The position numbers were made by a program, and so were the translations under genes. Below are positions 50,372-59,720 of a stretch of DNA of 64,000 nt, in pieces; positions within the stretch are counted from its first letter, which is position 1; each line of letters opens with the position of its first letter. A model generated the notes under the pieces. That model saw only the letters and a program-made list of their open reading frames with translations. It ran no database searches and was not told where the DNA came from. This DNA is from Streptomyces sp. 11x1 (GTDB lineage: Bacteria; Actinomycetota; Actinomycetes; Streptomycetales; Streptomycetaceae), in contig NZ_CP122458.1 of NCBI RefSeq assembly GCF_032598905.1, forward strand, positions 5,915,001-5,979,000, in the 5' to 3' direction.

Positions 50372-53300
50372 TCACGCCGCCCGGGGGGTCGCGAGGAGCG
50401 TGCGGACCTCGTCCGCCTCGATCGCGCCGCCGGTCTGTTCGTACAGCTCCAGCGCGTCGTGCCAGCAGGCCTTGGCACGGTCGGCCTGACCCAGGGTGAA
50501 GAGCGCGCGGCCCAGAAGGGTCAGTACGTTGCCGCGCATGCGGTCACCGCCGATGACTCCCAGGGCGAGGGCCTGTTCGGCGTGCCGGGCCGCCTGTGCG
50601 GGGCGCAGCGCGGCCAGATGGGCCTCGGCGATGCGGAAGTTGGTCACGCCCTCCCAGAGCCGCTGCCGGTGGTCGATGAAGATGCCGAGGGCGTCGGAGA
50701 ACTGGTTGAGAGCCTCGGCGTGCCGCCCCGCCCGGGTCAGCGCGATCCCCAGGGTGAAGTGGCCGTTGGCCAGGCGCATCGTCCGGCCGATCTCCAGCTG
50801 GGCCGCGAGACCCTGCTCGGCGATCTCGACCGCCTTGGTGATGTTGCCCATGCCCAGGTGGGCGCGGGAGAGGTTGCACAGGCTGAGCGCGACACCGGGG
50901 CGGTTGCCCGCCGTGCGGTAGCCCTCGATGGCCTGTTCCAGAAACGTCTTCCCGTCCGCGTACCGGCCCTGGTGCAGGGAGATGATCCCCCGGTCGTTCG
51001 ACACCCAGCTGATCGCCCGGTCGTCCCGGGCCGAGGCAGCCAGTCCCATGGCGAGCCCGGCCTGCTCCTCGGCCTGCTGGATGCGCCCGGACACCAGCAG
51101 CACGTTGGTCAGCATCATCCGCGCCCGTCCCTCCGCCCGCGCGTCCCCCGCCGTCCGCGCGGCGTCGCACATCGCGCGCGCCGTCGTCTCGTACTGGTGG
51201 GAGTTGGCGCCCGACTCGGTGAGGTCCTTGGCGGCCCACAGCAGGTCGACCGCGCGGCGCAGCCGGTCCGTGCCGGCGGACTGGCGCACGCAGGCCAGGA
51301 GGCAGGACGCCTCGGTGTACAGCCAGTCCAGCGCGGCGGACCCCTCGGTGAAGCGCAGGCCCGGGTAGACGGTGGGCTCCAGGTGGTCCACGAGGCGGTC
51401 GCCGGGGCGTTCGATCGCGTAGACCTGGGAGGCCGTGGCGAGATAGAAGTCCAGCAGCCGCGACATCGCCGACTCCCTCCCCCACTGCCCGAAAGGCGTG
51501 GGAGGTGCCCCCACTCCCGGCGGCTGTTCGTCCCGTTCCGCGCATGCACGCGCGTAGAGCCGCACGAGATCGTGGAAGCGGTAGCGGCCGGGCGCGGCGG
51601 ATTCCAGGAGGGAGGTGTCGACGAGGACCTCCAGAAGGTCCTCGGTCTCCTCCGGCGGCAGGTCCAGTACGGCGGCCGCGGCCGCCAGCGAGATGTCCGG
51701 GCCGTCGGCGAGGCCGAGGAGCCGGAACGCGCGGGCCTGGGCGGGCTCCAACTGGCCGTAGCCCAGCTCGAAGGTGGCCTTCACCGCGAGGTCCCCGGCC
51801 TGGAGTTCGTCCAGGCGGCGGCGCTCGTCGGCGAGTTTCGCGGCGAGCACGGAGACGGTCCAGGTTCTGCGCGCCGCCAGCCGGGACGCGGCGATGCGGA
51901 TGGCGAGCGGGAGGAAGCCGCAGGCCGCGACGACGTCGAGGGCGGCGGTGCGCTCCGCCGCGACGCGCTCCTCGCCGACGATCTTCGTGAAGAGCCGCAG
52001 TGCCTCGTCGGGGGACATCACGTCCAGGTCGACGAGATGGGCGCCGGCCAGGTCCACCATACGCACCCGCGCCGTCACGAGGGTCGCGCAGCCGGCCGTC
52101 CCCGGCAGCAGGGGCCGTACCTGCGCGGCGTCGCGCGCGTTGTCGAGCAGGACCAGCACCCGGCGGCCGTCGAGGACCGACCGGTACAGCGCGGCCCGCT
52201 CCGCCAGGGAGTCGGGAATCGCCGAGTCGGCCGTGCCGAGGGCGCGCAGGAAGGAGCCGAGGACCGTCTCGGGCTCGGCGGGGCGGGCGCCTGCGCCCTG
52301 GAGGTCGACGTACAACTGGCCGTCCGGGAAGGCCGATCTGGCCTGGTGGGCCACGTGCACCGCGAGGGTCGTCTTGCCGACGCCGCCGATGCCGGCCAGC
52401 GCGGACACGGCCATCACCTGGCCCTGGGCGCCGGAGGCCGCCGCCAGGACCGCGCTCAGGTCGTCGACGAGACCGGCACGTCCGGTGAAGTCCGGGACCG
52501 TGGCGGGGAGTTGGGCGGGGCGGACCGGGGTCGCGGCGGGCTCGGGGACCGGTGTCGCGGAGGGGGCCGCGAGGCCGGGGTCCGCTCGCAGGATGCGCTG
52601 CTGCAACTCCCGCAGGCCGGGGCGTGGGTCCACGCCGAGTTCGTCCGCGAGCAGACGGCGGGTGTCCGCGTACACAGCGAGGGCCTCCGCCTGGCGTCCG
52701 CTGCGGTACAGCGCCAGCATCAGCAGTTCGCGCAGTCGCTCCCGCAACGGGTGCGCGGCGGTGAGGGCGGTCAGCTCGGAGACCGCCTCCGCGTGGCAGC
52801 CCTGCTCCAGGTCCATGTCCAGGCGGGACTCGACCAGTTGGAGCCGCCATTCGTCGAGCCGGGCCCGCTGGGTCTCCGCGTACGGGCCCGGAACGTTCGC
52901 CAGGACCTCGCCGTCCCACAGCCCGAGCGCCTCGTTCAGCAGACGGCGGGCGTGGCACAGGTCCCCGGAGTTCTTGGCCTTCTCCGCGTCGGTCGCCAGT
53001 TCCTGGGCGACGGCGAGGTCCAGTGCGCCGGGGGGCAGCGCGCGGACCGCGTAACCACCGGACTCGCTGACCAGGACGCCGGGGGAGAGCACCTTGCGCA
53101 GCCGGGAGGCGTACGTCCGCACGGCGGCCAGCGCCTGGGACGGCGGCTCGTCGCCCCACAGTGCGTCGATCAGCTCGCTCGCGGTGGCGGTACGGCCCTC
53201 GCGGAGCAACAGGGCGGCGAGCAGGGCGCGTTGCTGGGGCGAACCGGTGGCGAGGGGTTCGGCGCCGCGCCAGGCCCGCACGGGCCCGAGCACGCTGAAG

Positions 53301-53413
53301 CGCAGCTCGGCCGGGTCCTCGGTGGCCGGCTTCGCGGTCTCGGCGTCCACAGCGGTCCTTTGCTCCGGCACTCTCGGCCCGCCGACCTCCGGCACTCTCG
53401 GTCCACCGCCCAT
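50372..53413 (-). CDS. afsR: AfsR, SARP-type pleiotropic regulator with NB-ARC ATPase and TPR domains
   Basis: Phosphorylated by AfsK, it binds the afsS promoter and activates it with ATP hydrolysis. 1013 residues. OmpR-like winged helix about 35-120 (LRFSVLGPVRAWRGAEPLAT; ELIDALWGDEPPSQALAAVR), BTAD about 120-265, NB-ARC with P-loop GIGGVGKTTLA and LVLLDNARD, then TPRs to the C-terminus. Sequence matches S. coelicolor AfsR closely through all domains. ATG 53413 gives MGGGPRVPE, equal to the known start. A duplicated PRVPE and a short insert (ERDEQPPGVGAPPTPFGQ) are specific to this copy. Confidence 0.96.
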   Translation of the reverse strand: MGGGPRVPEVGGPRVPEQRTAVDAETAKPATEDPAELRFSVLGPVRAWRGAEPLATGSPQQRALLAALLLREGRTATASELIDALWGDEPPSQALAAVRTYASRLRKVLSPGVLVSESGGYAVRALPPGALDLAVAQELATDAEKAKNSGDLCHARRLLNEALGLWDGEVLANVPGPYAETQRARLDEWRLQLVESRLDMDLEQGCHAEAVSELTALTAAHPLRERLRELLMLALYRSGRQAEALAVYADTRRLLADELGVDPRPGLRELQQRILRADPGLAAPSATPVPEPAATPVRPAQLPATVPDFTGRAGLVDDLSAVLAAASGAQGQVMAVSALAGIGGVGKTTLAVHVAHQARSAFPDGQLYVDLQGAGARPAEPETVLGSFLRALGTADSAIPDSLAERAALYRSVLDGRRVLVLLDNARDAAQVRPLLPGTAGCATLVTARVRMVDLAGAHLVDLDVMSPDEALRLFTKIVGEERVAAERTAALDVVAACGFLPLAIRIAASRLAARRTWTVSVLAAKLADERRRLDELQAGDLAVKATFELGYGQLEPAQARAFRLLGLADGPDISLAAAAAVLDLPPEETEDLLEVLVDTSLLESAAPGRYRFHDLVRLYARACAERDEQPPGVGAPPTPFGQWGRESAMSRLLDFYLATASQVYAIERPGDRLVDHLEPTVYPGLRFTEGSAALDWLYTEASCLLACVRQSAGTDRLRRAVDLLWAAKDLTESGANSHQYETTARAMCDAARTAGDARAEGRARMMLTNVLLVSGRIQQAEEQAGLAMGLAASARDDRAISWVSNDRGIISLHQGRYADGKTFLEQAIEGYRTAGNRPGVALSLCNLSRAHLGMGNITKAVEIAEQGLAAQLEIGRTMRLANGHFTLGIALTRAGRHAEALNQFSDALGIFIDHRQRLWEGVTNFRIAEAHLAALRPAQAARHAEQALALGVIGGDRMRGNVLTLLGRALFTLGQADRAKACWHDALELYEQTGGAIEADEVRTLLATPRAA

Positions 53414-53611
53414 CGACAGCCCCCTCAGGCCTACCTGACAACCAGGCCAGTTTGCCTTGTTCATGGCGGATCCGTCAGCCGTGCGAGAGGTCGATCACGG
53501 GCAGCCGCGCGGGATGTCACCAGGTCTGCACAGTCTCTCCTCCTCTTCTCGGACCCGAGCGTCCCGATTCCCGCACCCGGTCCCGCCGGAACCGTGTTGC
53601 CGACGGTATTA

Positions 53612-53626
53612 CTGACGGACCGTCAG
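53612..53626. promoter_or_regulatory. regulon palindrome, perfect copy (CTGACGGACCGTCAG)
   Basis: Exact consensus, 45 bases before the second amidohydrolase start and 198 bases upstream of the divergent afsR start. A TACCGT at 53634-53639 could be the rightward -10 element. Confidence 0.8.
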
Positions 53627-53671
53627 ATCAGCGCTACCGTGACGGACATGGACCCCTTGGAGACGAGCGCC

Positions 53672-54919
53672 ATGGATGCCGACAGCACCACTCCCGCCCC
53701 CGCCCCCTTCCCGAAGATCATCTCCGTCGACGACCACACGGTGGAGCCCCCGAACGTCTGGCAGGACCGGCTCCCCAAGAAGTACCTGGACACGGGCCCC
53801 CGGGTGGTCCGCGCGCCGCTGAAGGAGATGACGTTCCTCGGCGGCCGGTTCAAGCCCGTGATGGGCGCCCCCGGCGACGACGGCCCCATCGGCGACTGGT
53901 GGGTCTACGAGGATCTGCACCGCCCGCTGACCCGCCTGGACACGGCGGTGGGCTACAGCCGGGACGAGATCAAACTGGAGATCATCACCTACGAGCAGAT
54001 GCGCCCCGGCTCGTACGACGTCTCGCAGCGCCTGGCCGACATGGACGTCAACCACGTCCAGTCGGCCCTCTGCTTCCCGACCTTCCCGCGCTTCTGCGGC
54101 CAGACCTTCACCGAGGCCGCGGACCGCGAACTCGGGCTGCTCGGCGTCCGCGCGTACAACGACTGGATGGTGGAGGAGTGGTGCGGCCCCGAGGCGCGGG
54201 GCCGGCTCATCCCGCTCACCCTCATCCCGCTCTGGGACGCGGAACTGGCGGCGGCGGAGGTCCGCAGGAACGCGGCGCGCGGGGTCCGGGCGGTGGCCTT
54301 CTCCGAGATACCCCCGCACCTGGGCCTCCCCTCCGTCCACACCGACGACTGGGACCCCTTCCTCGCGGCCTGCGACGAGACCGGCACGGTCGTGGCGATG
54401 CACATAGGCTCGTCCAGCCGGATGCCGTCCACCTCGGCGGACGCGCCACCGGCCGTCGGCTCGACGATCACCTTCGCCAACTGCTGCTTCTCGATGGTCG
54501 ACTGGCTGATGAGCGGCAAGTTCGAGCGCTTCCCCGACCTCAAGGTCATGTACGCCGAAGGTCAGATCGGCTGGATCCCGTACATCCTGGAGCGTGCGGA
54601 CGTCGTCTGGGAGGAGAACCGGGGCTGGGGCGGTGTCGCGGACAAGGTCCACCGCCCGCCGTCGGAACTGTTCGCCGACCACGTCTACGGCTGCTTCTTC
54701 GACGACGCGTTCGGGCTCCGCAACCTGGACGCGATCGGCGTCGGCAACGTCCTCTACGAGACCGACTACCCCCACTCCGACTCCACCTGGCCCGAGTCCC
54801 GCCAGGTGGGCGAGGCCCAGATGGGCCACCTGGCCCCGGACGTGGTGGACCGGATCGTGCGCCGGAACGCGATCGAGCTGCTGGGGCTGACGGAGGAGGG
54901 GTTGTGGGCGGGGGCCTGA
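53672..54919 (+). CDS. amidohydrolase-family (PF04909) metal-dependent hydrolase/decarboxylase, paralog 2
   Basis: A 415-residue paralog of the enzyme at 10573. Shared blocks include ISVDDHTVEPPNVW, CFPTFPRFCGQTFTEAADRE, AYNDWMVEEWCG, MHIGSSSRMPSTSADAPPAV and ETDYPHSDSTWP, so the metal site is intact. It lacks the Asp-Arg tail. ATG 53672 follows GGAG at a normal distance; ATG 53648 lacks a ribosome site. Likely a second isoenzyme of the same degradative step. Single-gene unit between afsR and a pseudogene. Confidence 0.87.
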   Translation: MDADSTTPAPAPFPKIISVDDHTVEPPNVWQDRLPKKYLDTGPRVVRAPLKEMTFLGGRFKPVMGAPGDDGPIGDWWVYEDLHRPLTRLDTAVGYSRDEIKLEIITYEQMRPGSYDVSQRLADMDVNHVQSALCFPTFPRFCGQTFTEAADRELGLLGVRAYNDWMVEEWCGPEARGRLIPLTLIPLWDAELAAAEVRRNAARGVRAVAFSEIPPHLGLPSVHTDDWDPFLAACDETGTVVAMHIGSSSRMPSTSADAPPAVGSTITFANCCFSMVDWLMSGKFERFPDLKVMYAEGQIGWIPYILERADVVWEENRGWGGVADKVHRPPSELFADHVYGCFFDDAFGLRNLDAIGVGNVLYETDYPHSDSTWPESRQVGEAQMGHLAPDVVDRIVRRNAIELLGLTEEGLWAGA

Positions 54920-55070
54920 GTGGTAAGCCGCTGTCCGAAGTCAGAGATGGGGGTAAGTGCGACACTCATGTGAACTGTCAGGCCATCGGTTATCGCGAGC
55001 CTCCTTGGGAGGCAAGTGCTGTTGTGGCTGCCCTCGTGTCTGTTCGCACAGAGGAATTCGGGGCCGTCAG

Positions 55071-55203
55071 GTGCCGTACACCGCAGAGATCAGCCGGACC
55101 AACCCCGGGTGTTTTCATCTTCCTCGTGGATCAGTCCGCCTCCATTTGCGATCCCATGGGTGGCGGTGAGGTGACACGGCTGGCCAGGACTGCGAGCAGG
55201 TAG
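55071..55203 (+). pseudogene. remnant of a VWA-domain protein gene (N-terminus only, frameshifted)
   Basis: GTG 55071 opens VPYTAEISRTNPGCF. One base later in frame the sequence continues FIFLVDQSASICDPMGGGEV and ends at TAG 55201. Together this is the start of a von Willebrand factor A protein with the MIDAS-type D-x-S-x-S (DQSAS). The normal continuation of about 200 residues is missing. No gene is seen in the rest of 54920-55287. Confidence 0.6.
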
Positions 55204-55287
55204 CCGGCCGCGTTGGCCGCCACGGCCCGCGGGCTGCTCCTCGGGTTCGCGCCCCAGCTCGTCCTGTTCATCGCCGGTGGCCGGTGG

Positions 55288-56067
55288 TCAGCCGCGCACG
55301 TGCAGTGCAAAACCGGTGCGGCCTGCCGGCTCCAGTCCCATCTTCAGGTGCAGCGAGGGGATCTCGTAGTCGCCGAAGTTCTGGGGCCGGAACTCGATCG
55401 GCTCGGTCGACTCCAGGGTGAGCAGGCGCTGCTTCCAGGCACTGGCGACGTCCGGGTAGTCCTCGGCGGTCATCCGGTCGGTGCCGTAGAGCACGAACGG
55501 GGGCAGCACCTCGATGCCCGGGTAGTAGAGGATGCCGTGGTGGATCGGGAACAGCAGGTCGTCGATGGGGCCATTGATCCCGCGAGGGGCGTAGTGCGAC
55601 TCCGGGCCGCCGGCGGTCACCGACAGCAGGGCCTTCCTGCCCGCGAGGGTGCCTTCGCCGAAGCGCTCGCCGTACCGGGTGTCGCTGTGCTCACCGACGC
55701 CGTACGCGAAGTGGTAGGTGAACACCCGGTCCACCCAGCCCTTGAGGATCGCGGGCATGGTGTACCACCACATCGGGAACTGGAAGATGATCGTGTCGGC
55801 CCACAGCAGCTTCTCCTGCTCGGCGCGCACGTCCGGGGTGAGCGTCCCGGCGTCGAAGGCCCGGCCCGAGTCCGCCGCGACCTTAAGGGGGCTTGAGGCG
55901 TCGGGGCCGTAGTCCGCGGCGTCCACGACCGCCTTCCAGTTCATCGCGTGCAGATCGCTCACCCGCACCTCATGCCCGGCGGTCTCCAGGGTGGACACCG
56001 CGAGGTCCTTCAGCGAGCTGTTCAGCGACTTCGGCTCCGGATGTGCGTAGACGATCAGCGTCTTCAT
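55288..56067 (-). CDS. NAD(P)H:quinone oxidoreductase (flavodoxin-like fold)
   Basis: A 259-residue flavoprotein of the NQO1/MdaB family (PF02525). N-terminal KTLIVYAHPEPKSLNSSL binds FAD/FMN phosphate. QFPMWWYTMPAILKGWVDRVF forms the isoalloxazine pocket, and SVTAGGPESHYAPRGINGPI the NAD(P)H/quinone site. Two-electron reduction of quinones avoids semiquinones. The divergent HTH regulator 145 bases away probably controls it. Confidence 0.9.
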   Translation of the reverse strand: MKTLIVYAHPEPKSLNSSLKDLAVSTLETAGHEVRVSDLHAMNWKAVVDAADYGPDASSPLKVAADSGRAFDAGTLTPDVRAEQEKLLWADTIIFQFPMWWYTMPAILKGWVDRVFTYHFAYGVGEHSDTRYGERFGEGTLAGRKALLSVTAGGPESHYAPRGINGPIDDLLFPIHHGILYYPGIEVLPPFVLYGTDRMTAEDYPDVASAWKQRLLTLESTEPIEFRPQNFGDYEIPSLHLKMGLEPAGRTGFALHVRG

Positions 56068-56212
56068 GGGAACTCCTGCTCCTTCGGATCGGATGCCTTC
56101 GATCCTGGGCGCCGCGGCTCCCAGCGTTCAGGGGCTCCTCTTCCGTCGGACGGGACTTCCTGGTACCGGCAGGGCCACCCTCACGGGCGCCGGCGCGGCC
56201 ATACTTCGGTGC

Positions 56213-57061
56213 ATGGACGACCTCGCCAGCTTCCTGCGGACCCGGCGTTCCCGGGTCGACCCGGCAGCCGTCGGCATCCCTACCGACAGCCGCCGCCGGG
56301 TCGAAGGGCTGCGCCGCGAAGAGGTCGCGCACCTGTCCGGAGTCAGCGTGGACTACTACGTACGCCTGGAGCAGGGCCGCGCGACCCAGCCGTCCGAGCA
56401 GGTCCTCGACGCGCTCGCCCGAGTCCTCGGCCTCGACGAGACCGAACGCGGGCACCTCGACCGGCTCGCGCGGCAGCGTCGCCGCCGCGCGAAGGCGCCG
56501 GTCGGGCGGGTCCGGCCGGAGCTGGTACGCGTCCTCGACCTGGTCGCCGACGCACCCGCGCTGATCATGAACCACCGCCTGGACGTGCTCGCCGGGAACC
56601 GCCTCGCCGTGCTCCTCTTCGGCCGGCCGATGCCGGGCCTGAACATCGCCCGGCACATCTTCCTCGAGGAGGCCGAACGCGGCCTCTACGCGGACTGGGA
56701 GGCATGCACCCTCGACGTGGTCGGGCACCTGCGCCTGGCCGCAGGCAAATACCCCGAGGACCCCCAACTGGCTCTGCTCATCGGCGAGCTGTCGCTGGGC
56801 AGCGAGCGCTTTCGCCGCCTCTGGGCCCGCGCGGACGTACGTGCCCGCACACACGGACGCAAGGCGTACCGGCACCCGCTGGTCGGACTGCTGGAACTAC
56901 ACCAGGAGAACTTCGCACTACCGGATGAATCAGGCACGGAGCTGCTCGTATTCTCCGCGGCCCCCGGTACTCCAGCCGAGGACGGCCTGCGCCTGCTCGC
57001 GGGCCTTGGCGCCGACAGCGGTGACACGCATCCCGCAGTGAACGCTCAGATCCGCGAGTAA
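56213..57061 (+). CDS. XRE/MmyB-type helix-turn-helix transcriptional regulator
   Basis: A 282-residue regulator. HTH at about residues 8-75 (LRTRRSRVDPAAVGIPTDSR, VEGLRREEVAHLSGVSVDYY, VRLEQGRATQPSEQVLDALA). The C-terminal MmyB-like ligand-binding domain spans about 100-265 (IMNHRLDVLAGNRLAVLLFG; HPLVGLLELHQENFALPDE), a PAS-like fold thought to bind fatty acids or similar. It is divergent from the quinone reductase gene, a common Streptomyces pairing of regulator and SDR/reductase target. Confidence 0.9.
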   Translation: MDDLASFLRTRRSRVDPAAVGIPTDSRRRVEGLRREEVAHLSGVSVDYYVRLEQGRATQPSEQVLDALARVLGLDETERGHLDRLARQRRRRAKAPVGRVRPELVRVLDLVADAPALIMNHRLDVLAGNRLAVLLFGRPMPGLNIARHIFLEEAERGLYADWEACTLDVVGHLRLAAGKYPEDPQLALLIGELSLGSERFRRLWARADVRARTHGRKAYRHPLVGLLELHQENFALPDESGTELLVFSAAPGTPAEDGLRLLAGLGADSGDTHPAVNAQIRE

Positions 57062-57308
57062 CCCAACAACGCCCACCCACCGCCGGGAATGCCTCGGGGC
57101 TGACCGTGATCAGGCCCCCGTTGGGAGGGTTCTCGACTCCCGGCGGAAGGACGAGACGCGGTCGATGCGCACGGCCCTGGCGCTGAACGGCGACCTCCAC
57201 AGGCCCTGGACCTCATGGAGACGCCGAGTCGCAGTCGCCCCACTCGAATCCGTGCGGATCTTGTCCGACCACCCTCCGGCCCCCTGGTGACGCCTCCCCA
57301 CCCCTTGT
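57062..57308. other. intergenic region before the LLM gene, no gene seen
   Basis: No frame with coding bias. A minus-strand open frame of 63 codons overlaps 57110-57301, but lacks a ribosome site and recognisable domain. Confidence 0.45.
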
Positions 57309-57323
57309 CTGACTAGCCGTCAG
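57309..57323. promoter_or_regulatory. regulon palindrome (CTGACTAGCCGTCAG)
   Basis: Two mismatches, 51 bases before the GTG of the LLM oxidoreductase gene. Followed by AT, as in several other copies. Confidence 0.72.
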
Positions 57324-57374
57324 ATAAGACGATGAGGGCTCCCGATCCGCGATGCATCAGACGGAGGAGCGGCC

Positions 57375-58334
57375 GTGCGATCACCGGACGAAGTCCGACT
57401 GGCCTACGGGATGCAACTCCCCGTCCAGTCGCAGAGCGCCCTCTACGCCGAGCCCTGGGAGGCGGACGCCGGGCCGGAGGTCCTGGCCGAGCTCGCGCGG
57501 GCCGCCGACCAGGCCGGGTTCGCGTACGTTGCCGTCTGCGACCACGTGGCCATCCCGCGTCGCCTCGCGCCCGCGATGAGCACGGTCTGGTACGACCCGG
57601 TCGCCACGCTCGCCTACCTGGCCGGCGTCACCGAACGGGTCCGGCTGCTCAGTCATGTCGCGGTCGTCGGTCTGCGCCACCCGCTGGTCACGGCGAAGCA
57701 GTACGCCACCCTCGACCACCTCTCCGGCGGCCGACTGATCCTCGGCGTGGGCGCGGGGCACGTACGGGAGGAGTTCGAGGCGCTGGGGGTGGACTTCGAC
57801 CGGCGGGGAGCGGTGCTGGACGAGTGCGTGGACGCGCTGCGAGCCGCCCTCGGCCCGGACGAGTTCCCTTCCCACCACGGCAAGCTGTACGACTTCGAGG
57901 ACCTCGGCCAGCGGCCCCGACCCGCTCAGGCCCGGGTGCCCCTCTGGGTGGGCGGCTCGTCCCCCGCCGCCGTCCGCCGCGCCGCAGTCCGGGGCGACGG
58001 CTGGCTCCCGCAGGGCGACCCGCGCGACCGCCTCCCGGCCCAGATCGCCCGCCTGCGACGACTCCGCGAGGAGGCGGGGGCCACCGGGCCTTTCACCGTC
58101 GGCGCGATCACCGAGCCGCTGTACGTGGGGGAGCCGGGCTGGGACGTGGGGCGCCGGACCCTCACCGGGAGCCCGGAGGCGCTGGCCGAGTCCTTGCGCG
58201 CGTACCGGGCGATGGGGGTGGACCAGATACAGGTGCGGTTCCGGAGCCGTGACGTGGGTGAACTCGCGGATCAGATGGGCGCGTTCGGGGCCGAGGTGGG
58301 GCCGTTGCTCCCAAGGGGACCCGGCGAGGTCTGA
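57375..58334 (+). CDS. LLM-class F420-dependent oxidoreductase
   Basis: A 319-residue luciferase-like TIM barrel. Visible: ELARAADQAGFAYVAVCDHV near residue 35, LSHVAVVGLRHPLVTAKQYA, ILGVGAGHVREEFEALGVDF and VPLWVGGSSPAAVRRAAVRG, the standard F420-binding pattern. It oxidises or reduces alcohols, ketones or enoyl groups with F420. GTG 57375 follows GGAGGAG. The upstream palindrome places it in the acyl-CoA regulon, with the Ddn-like gene as a second F420 enzyme. Confidence 0.88.
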   Translation: MRSPDEVRLAYGMQLPVQSQSALYAEPWEADAGPEVLAELARAADQAGFAYVAVCDHVAIPRRLAPAMSTVWYDPVATLAYLAGVTERVRLLSHVAVVGLRHPLVTAKQYATLDHLSGGRLILGVGAGHVREEFEALGVDFDRRGAVLDECVDALRAALGPDEFPSHHGKLYDFEDLGQRPRPAQARVPLWVGGSSPAAVRRAAVRGDGWLPQGDPRDRLPAQIARLRRLREEAGATGPFTVGAITEPLYVGEPGWDVGRRTLTGSPEALAESLRAYRAMGVDQIQVRFRSRDVGELADQMGAFGAEVGPLLPRGPGEV

Positions 58335-59243
58335 GTGATGACTTCGTGAGCCGCCTGTGGACCACCTCCGAAGAGCTGACCGGCGTCACCTTCCCGGAGC
58401 CGACTACGGCAGTTCAAAACTGAAGCCGTGGCCGGACCGTCGAGTCGGCGATCCCGCGACGGAACGGGTGACCGCACTCGGTCGCACGGAGGCCCGGCCA
58501 ACCGGTGCAGTGGGCCTATGGCCGGGCCGTAGGCCCACCGCCGGCCGAGATCCGGCCGGGACCATGGACAGACTTCGTGAGATCGTCCCCGACTTCGCGA
58601 CCGACAACGCCCCGCTGTCCCGGAAAGAAGTCGAGACGGCTCGCGCTGTGCTGGGCCCCGGCCGCCTTACCCACCCGTGAGGGCTCTGCGGGCCGGTTGT
58701 CGAGGTCGTCAAGGTCTGATCGTGGAATCCGAGGGCGCCGCCTGCCTCATGCCGCCGACGCGGCGGAGGGCAGGCGGCCGGCTGTGTCGGGGGCTCACGG
58801 CAGCTTCGGAAGTCGCCCGGATCGGCAGCCGGCGCAGCTGCAAGGTGGCCGGTCGAGCGACTCTCGAACGCGTTCGGGGTCGTGGGCCCTCAGGACCGTG
58901 AGCTGCCGTACGGAGTCGACGCGCTCGCTGTCGGAGTCGACGCGGTAGACGCGGATGGTCAACCGGGAGGCCCCGTTATCTGGCTACCGCCCAGCCTTCA
59001 CCGCGCCGCCTCGCCCGTCACCGGATGGCGTCCCGCCGAGTGGTGTAGCCGATCAAGCTGGCGGAATCCCCAGGTCGCGGCCCGAATCGCCCACGCCGAA
59101 GGCGCTGTTGGGACTCGCCGAGCCGGGACCAACGATGATCGCACGACGGCCCGCAGCGGCACGTACCGGACGACTCCGAAGCGGAGGCGACGGACCGTGA
59201 TCGGCTACACCACGACGGGGGACACGACCCGTCACCGGCGGCC
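58335..59243. other. 909-base region without a convincing gene
   Basis: Several short open frames exist but none shows a domain. One 38-codon frame at 58564-58680 (MDRLREIVPDFATDNAPLSR) has good codon use and may be a gene scrap. A 9-bp inverted repeat GTGGGCCTA/TAGGCCCAC lies at 58510-58538. GC falls and coding bias is absent beyond 58700. Probably decayed DNA. Confidence 0.45.
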
Positions 59244-59585
59244 TCAACACGCCATCACCTGCTCGGCGCCGACGACATGACGGTCGAGATCGATGCCGAA
59301 GTCGGCGGCGAGGACGAGCGCGAGCCGCCGCCGCGACTGCCGCGCCTGCTCCTGCTCGACGGCGACTAGGTAGGGACGGACGAGGGGGGAGGCGGCGCCG
59401 TCGAGAGGGGTGTTCGTGTCCAGGCTGTACGGAGATCGCGGGGTCGAGAGTCGCGATGCGGATGGAACGGGAGCCTCGGGCACAGGCGTTGGGTGAACGG
59501 CGCGTCGGGCATCTTTCCGTCGCCTGCCGGTGCCGGGCACGAAGATGCCCAGCATCCAACGCAAGACCGCGTGGATAATGCTCAT
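59244..59585 (-). CDS. conserved Streptomyces hypothetical protein paired with a GntR regulator
   Basis: A 113-residue protein. The first 15 residues are hydrophobic (MSIIHAVLRWMLGIFVPGTG), then comes a Pro/Ser/Ala-rich linker. A conserved C-terminal block follows (GAASPLVRPYLVAVEQEQAR; LALVLAADFGIDLDRHVVGA), recurrent in streptomycete proteins beside short GntR genes. ATG 59585 follows GAGGAG. Function unknown. Divergent from the GntR gene across a 135-base promoter gap. Confidence 0.75.
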   Translation of the reverse strand: MSIIHAVLRWMLGIFVPGTGRRRKDARRAVHPTPVPEAPVPSASRLSTPRSPYSLDTNTPLDGAASPLVRPYLVAVEQEQARQSRRRLALVLAADFGIDLDRHVVGAEQVMAC

Positions 59586-59720
59586 TGTCGTCAGCTCCTC
59601 TTCAGCTGGGGGCCATGCCCCGGGGCCGTGCCAGGCCGCCGGGGTTCTGACTGTGCTGAGCATGCGCGTATTCGCGCATTCGCGGTCGCTCGATTACGCG
59701 AAGACGCATACGTTCGAAGC

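Noticed and set aside
50306..53640. Plus-strand open frame running through the afsR region into the amidohydrolase gene
   Set aside because: afsR on the other strand is unmistakable. Only the last part, from 53672, is a real gene.
54957..55169. Cys/Arg-rich small protein
   Set aside because: Its only meaningful portion is the VWA remnant beginning at 55071, and the frame is broken there.
57110..57301. 63-codon minus-strand frame before the LLM gene
   Set aside because: No start signal, no domain; Ser/Arg-rich translation typical of non-coding high-GC DNA.
58564..58680. 38-codon open frame MDRLREIVPDFATDNAPLSR...
   Set aside because: Good codon use but no ribosome site, no recognisable family and decayed surroundings; kept only as a note in the intergenic entry.
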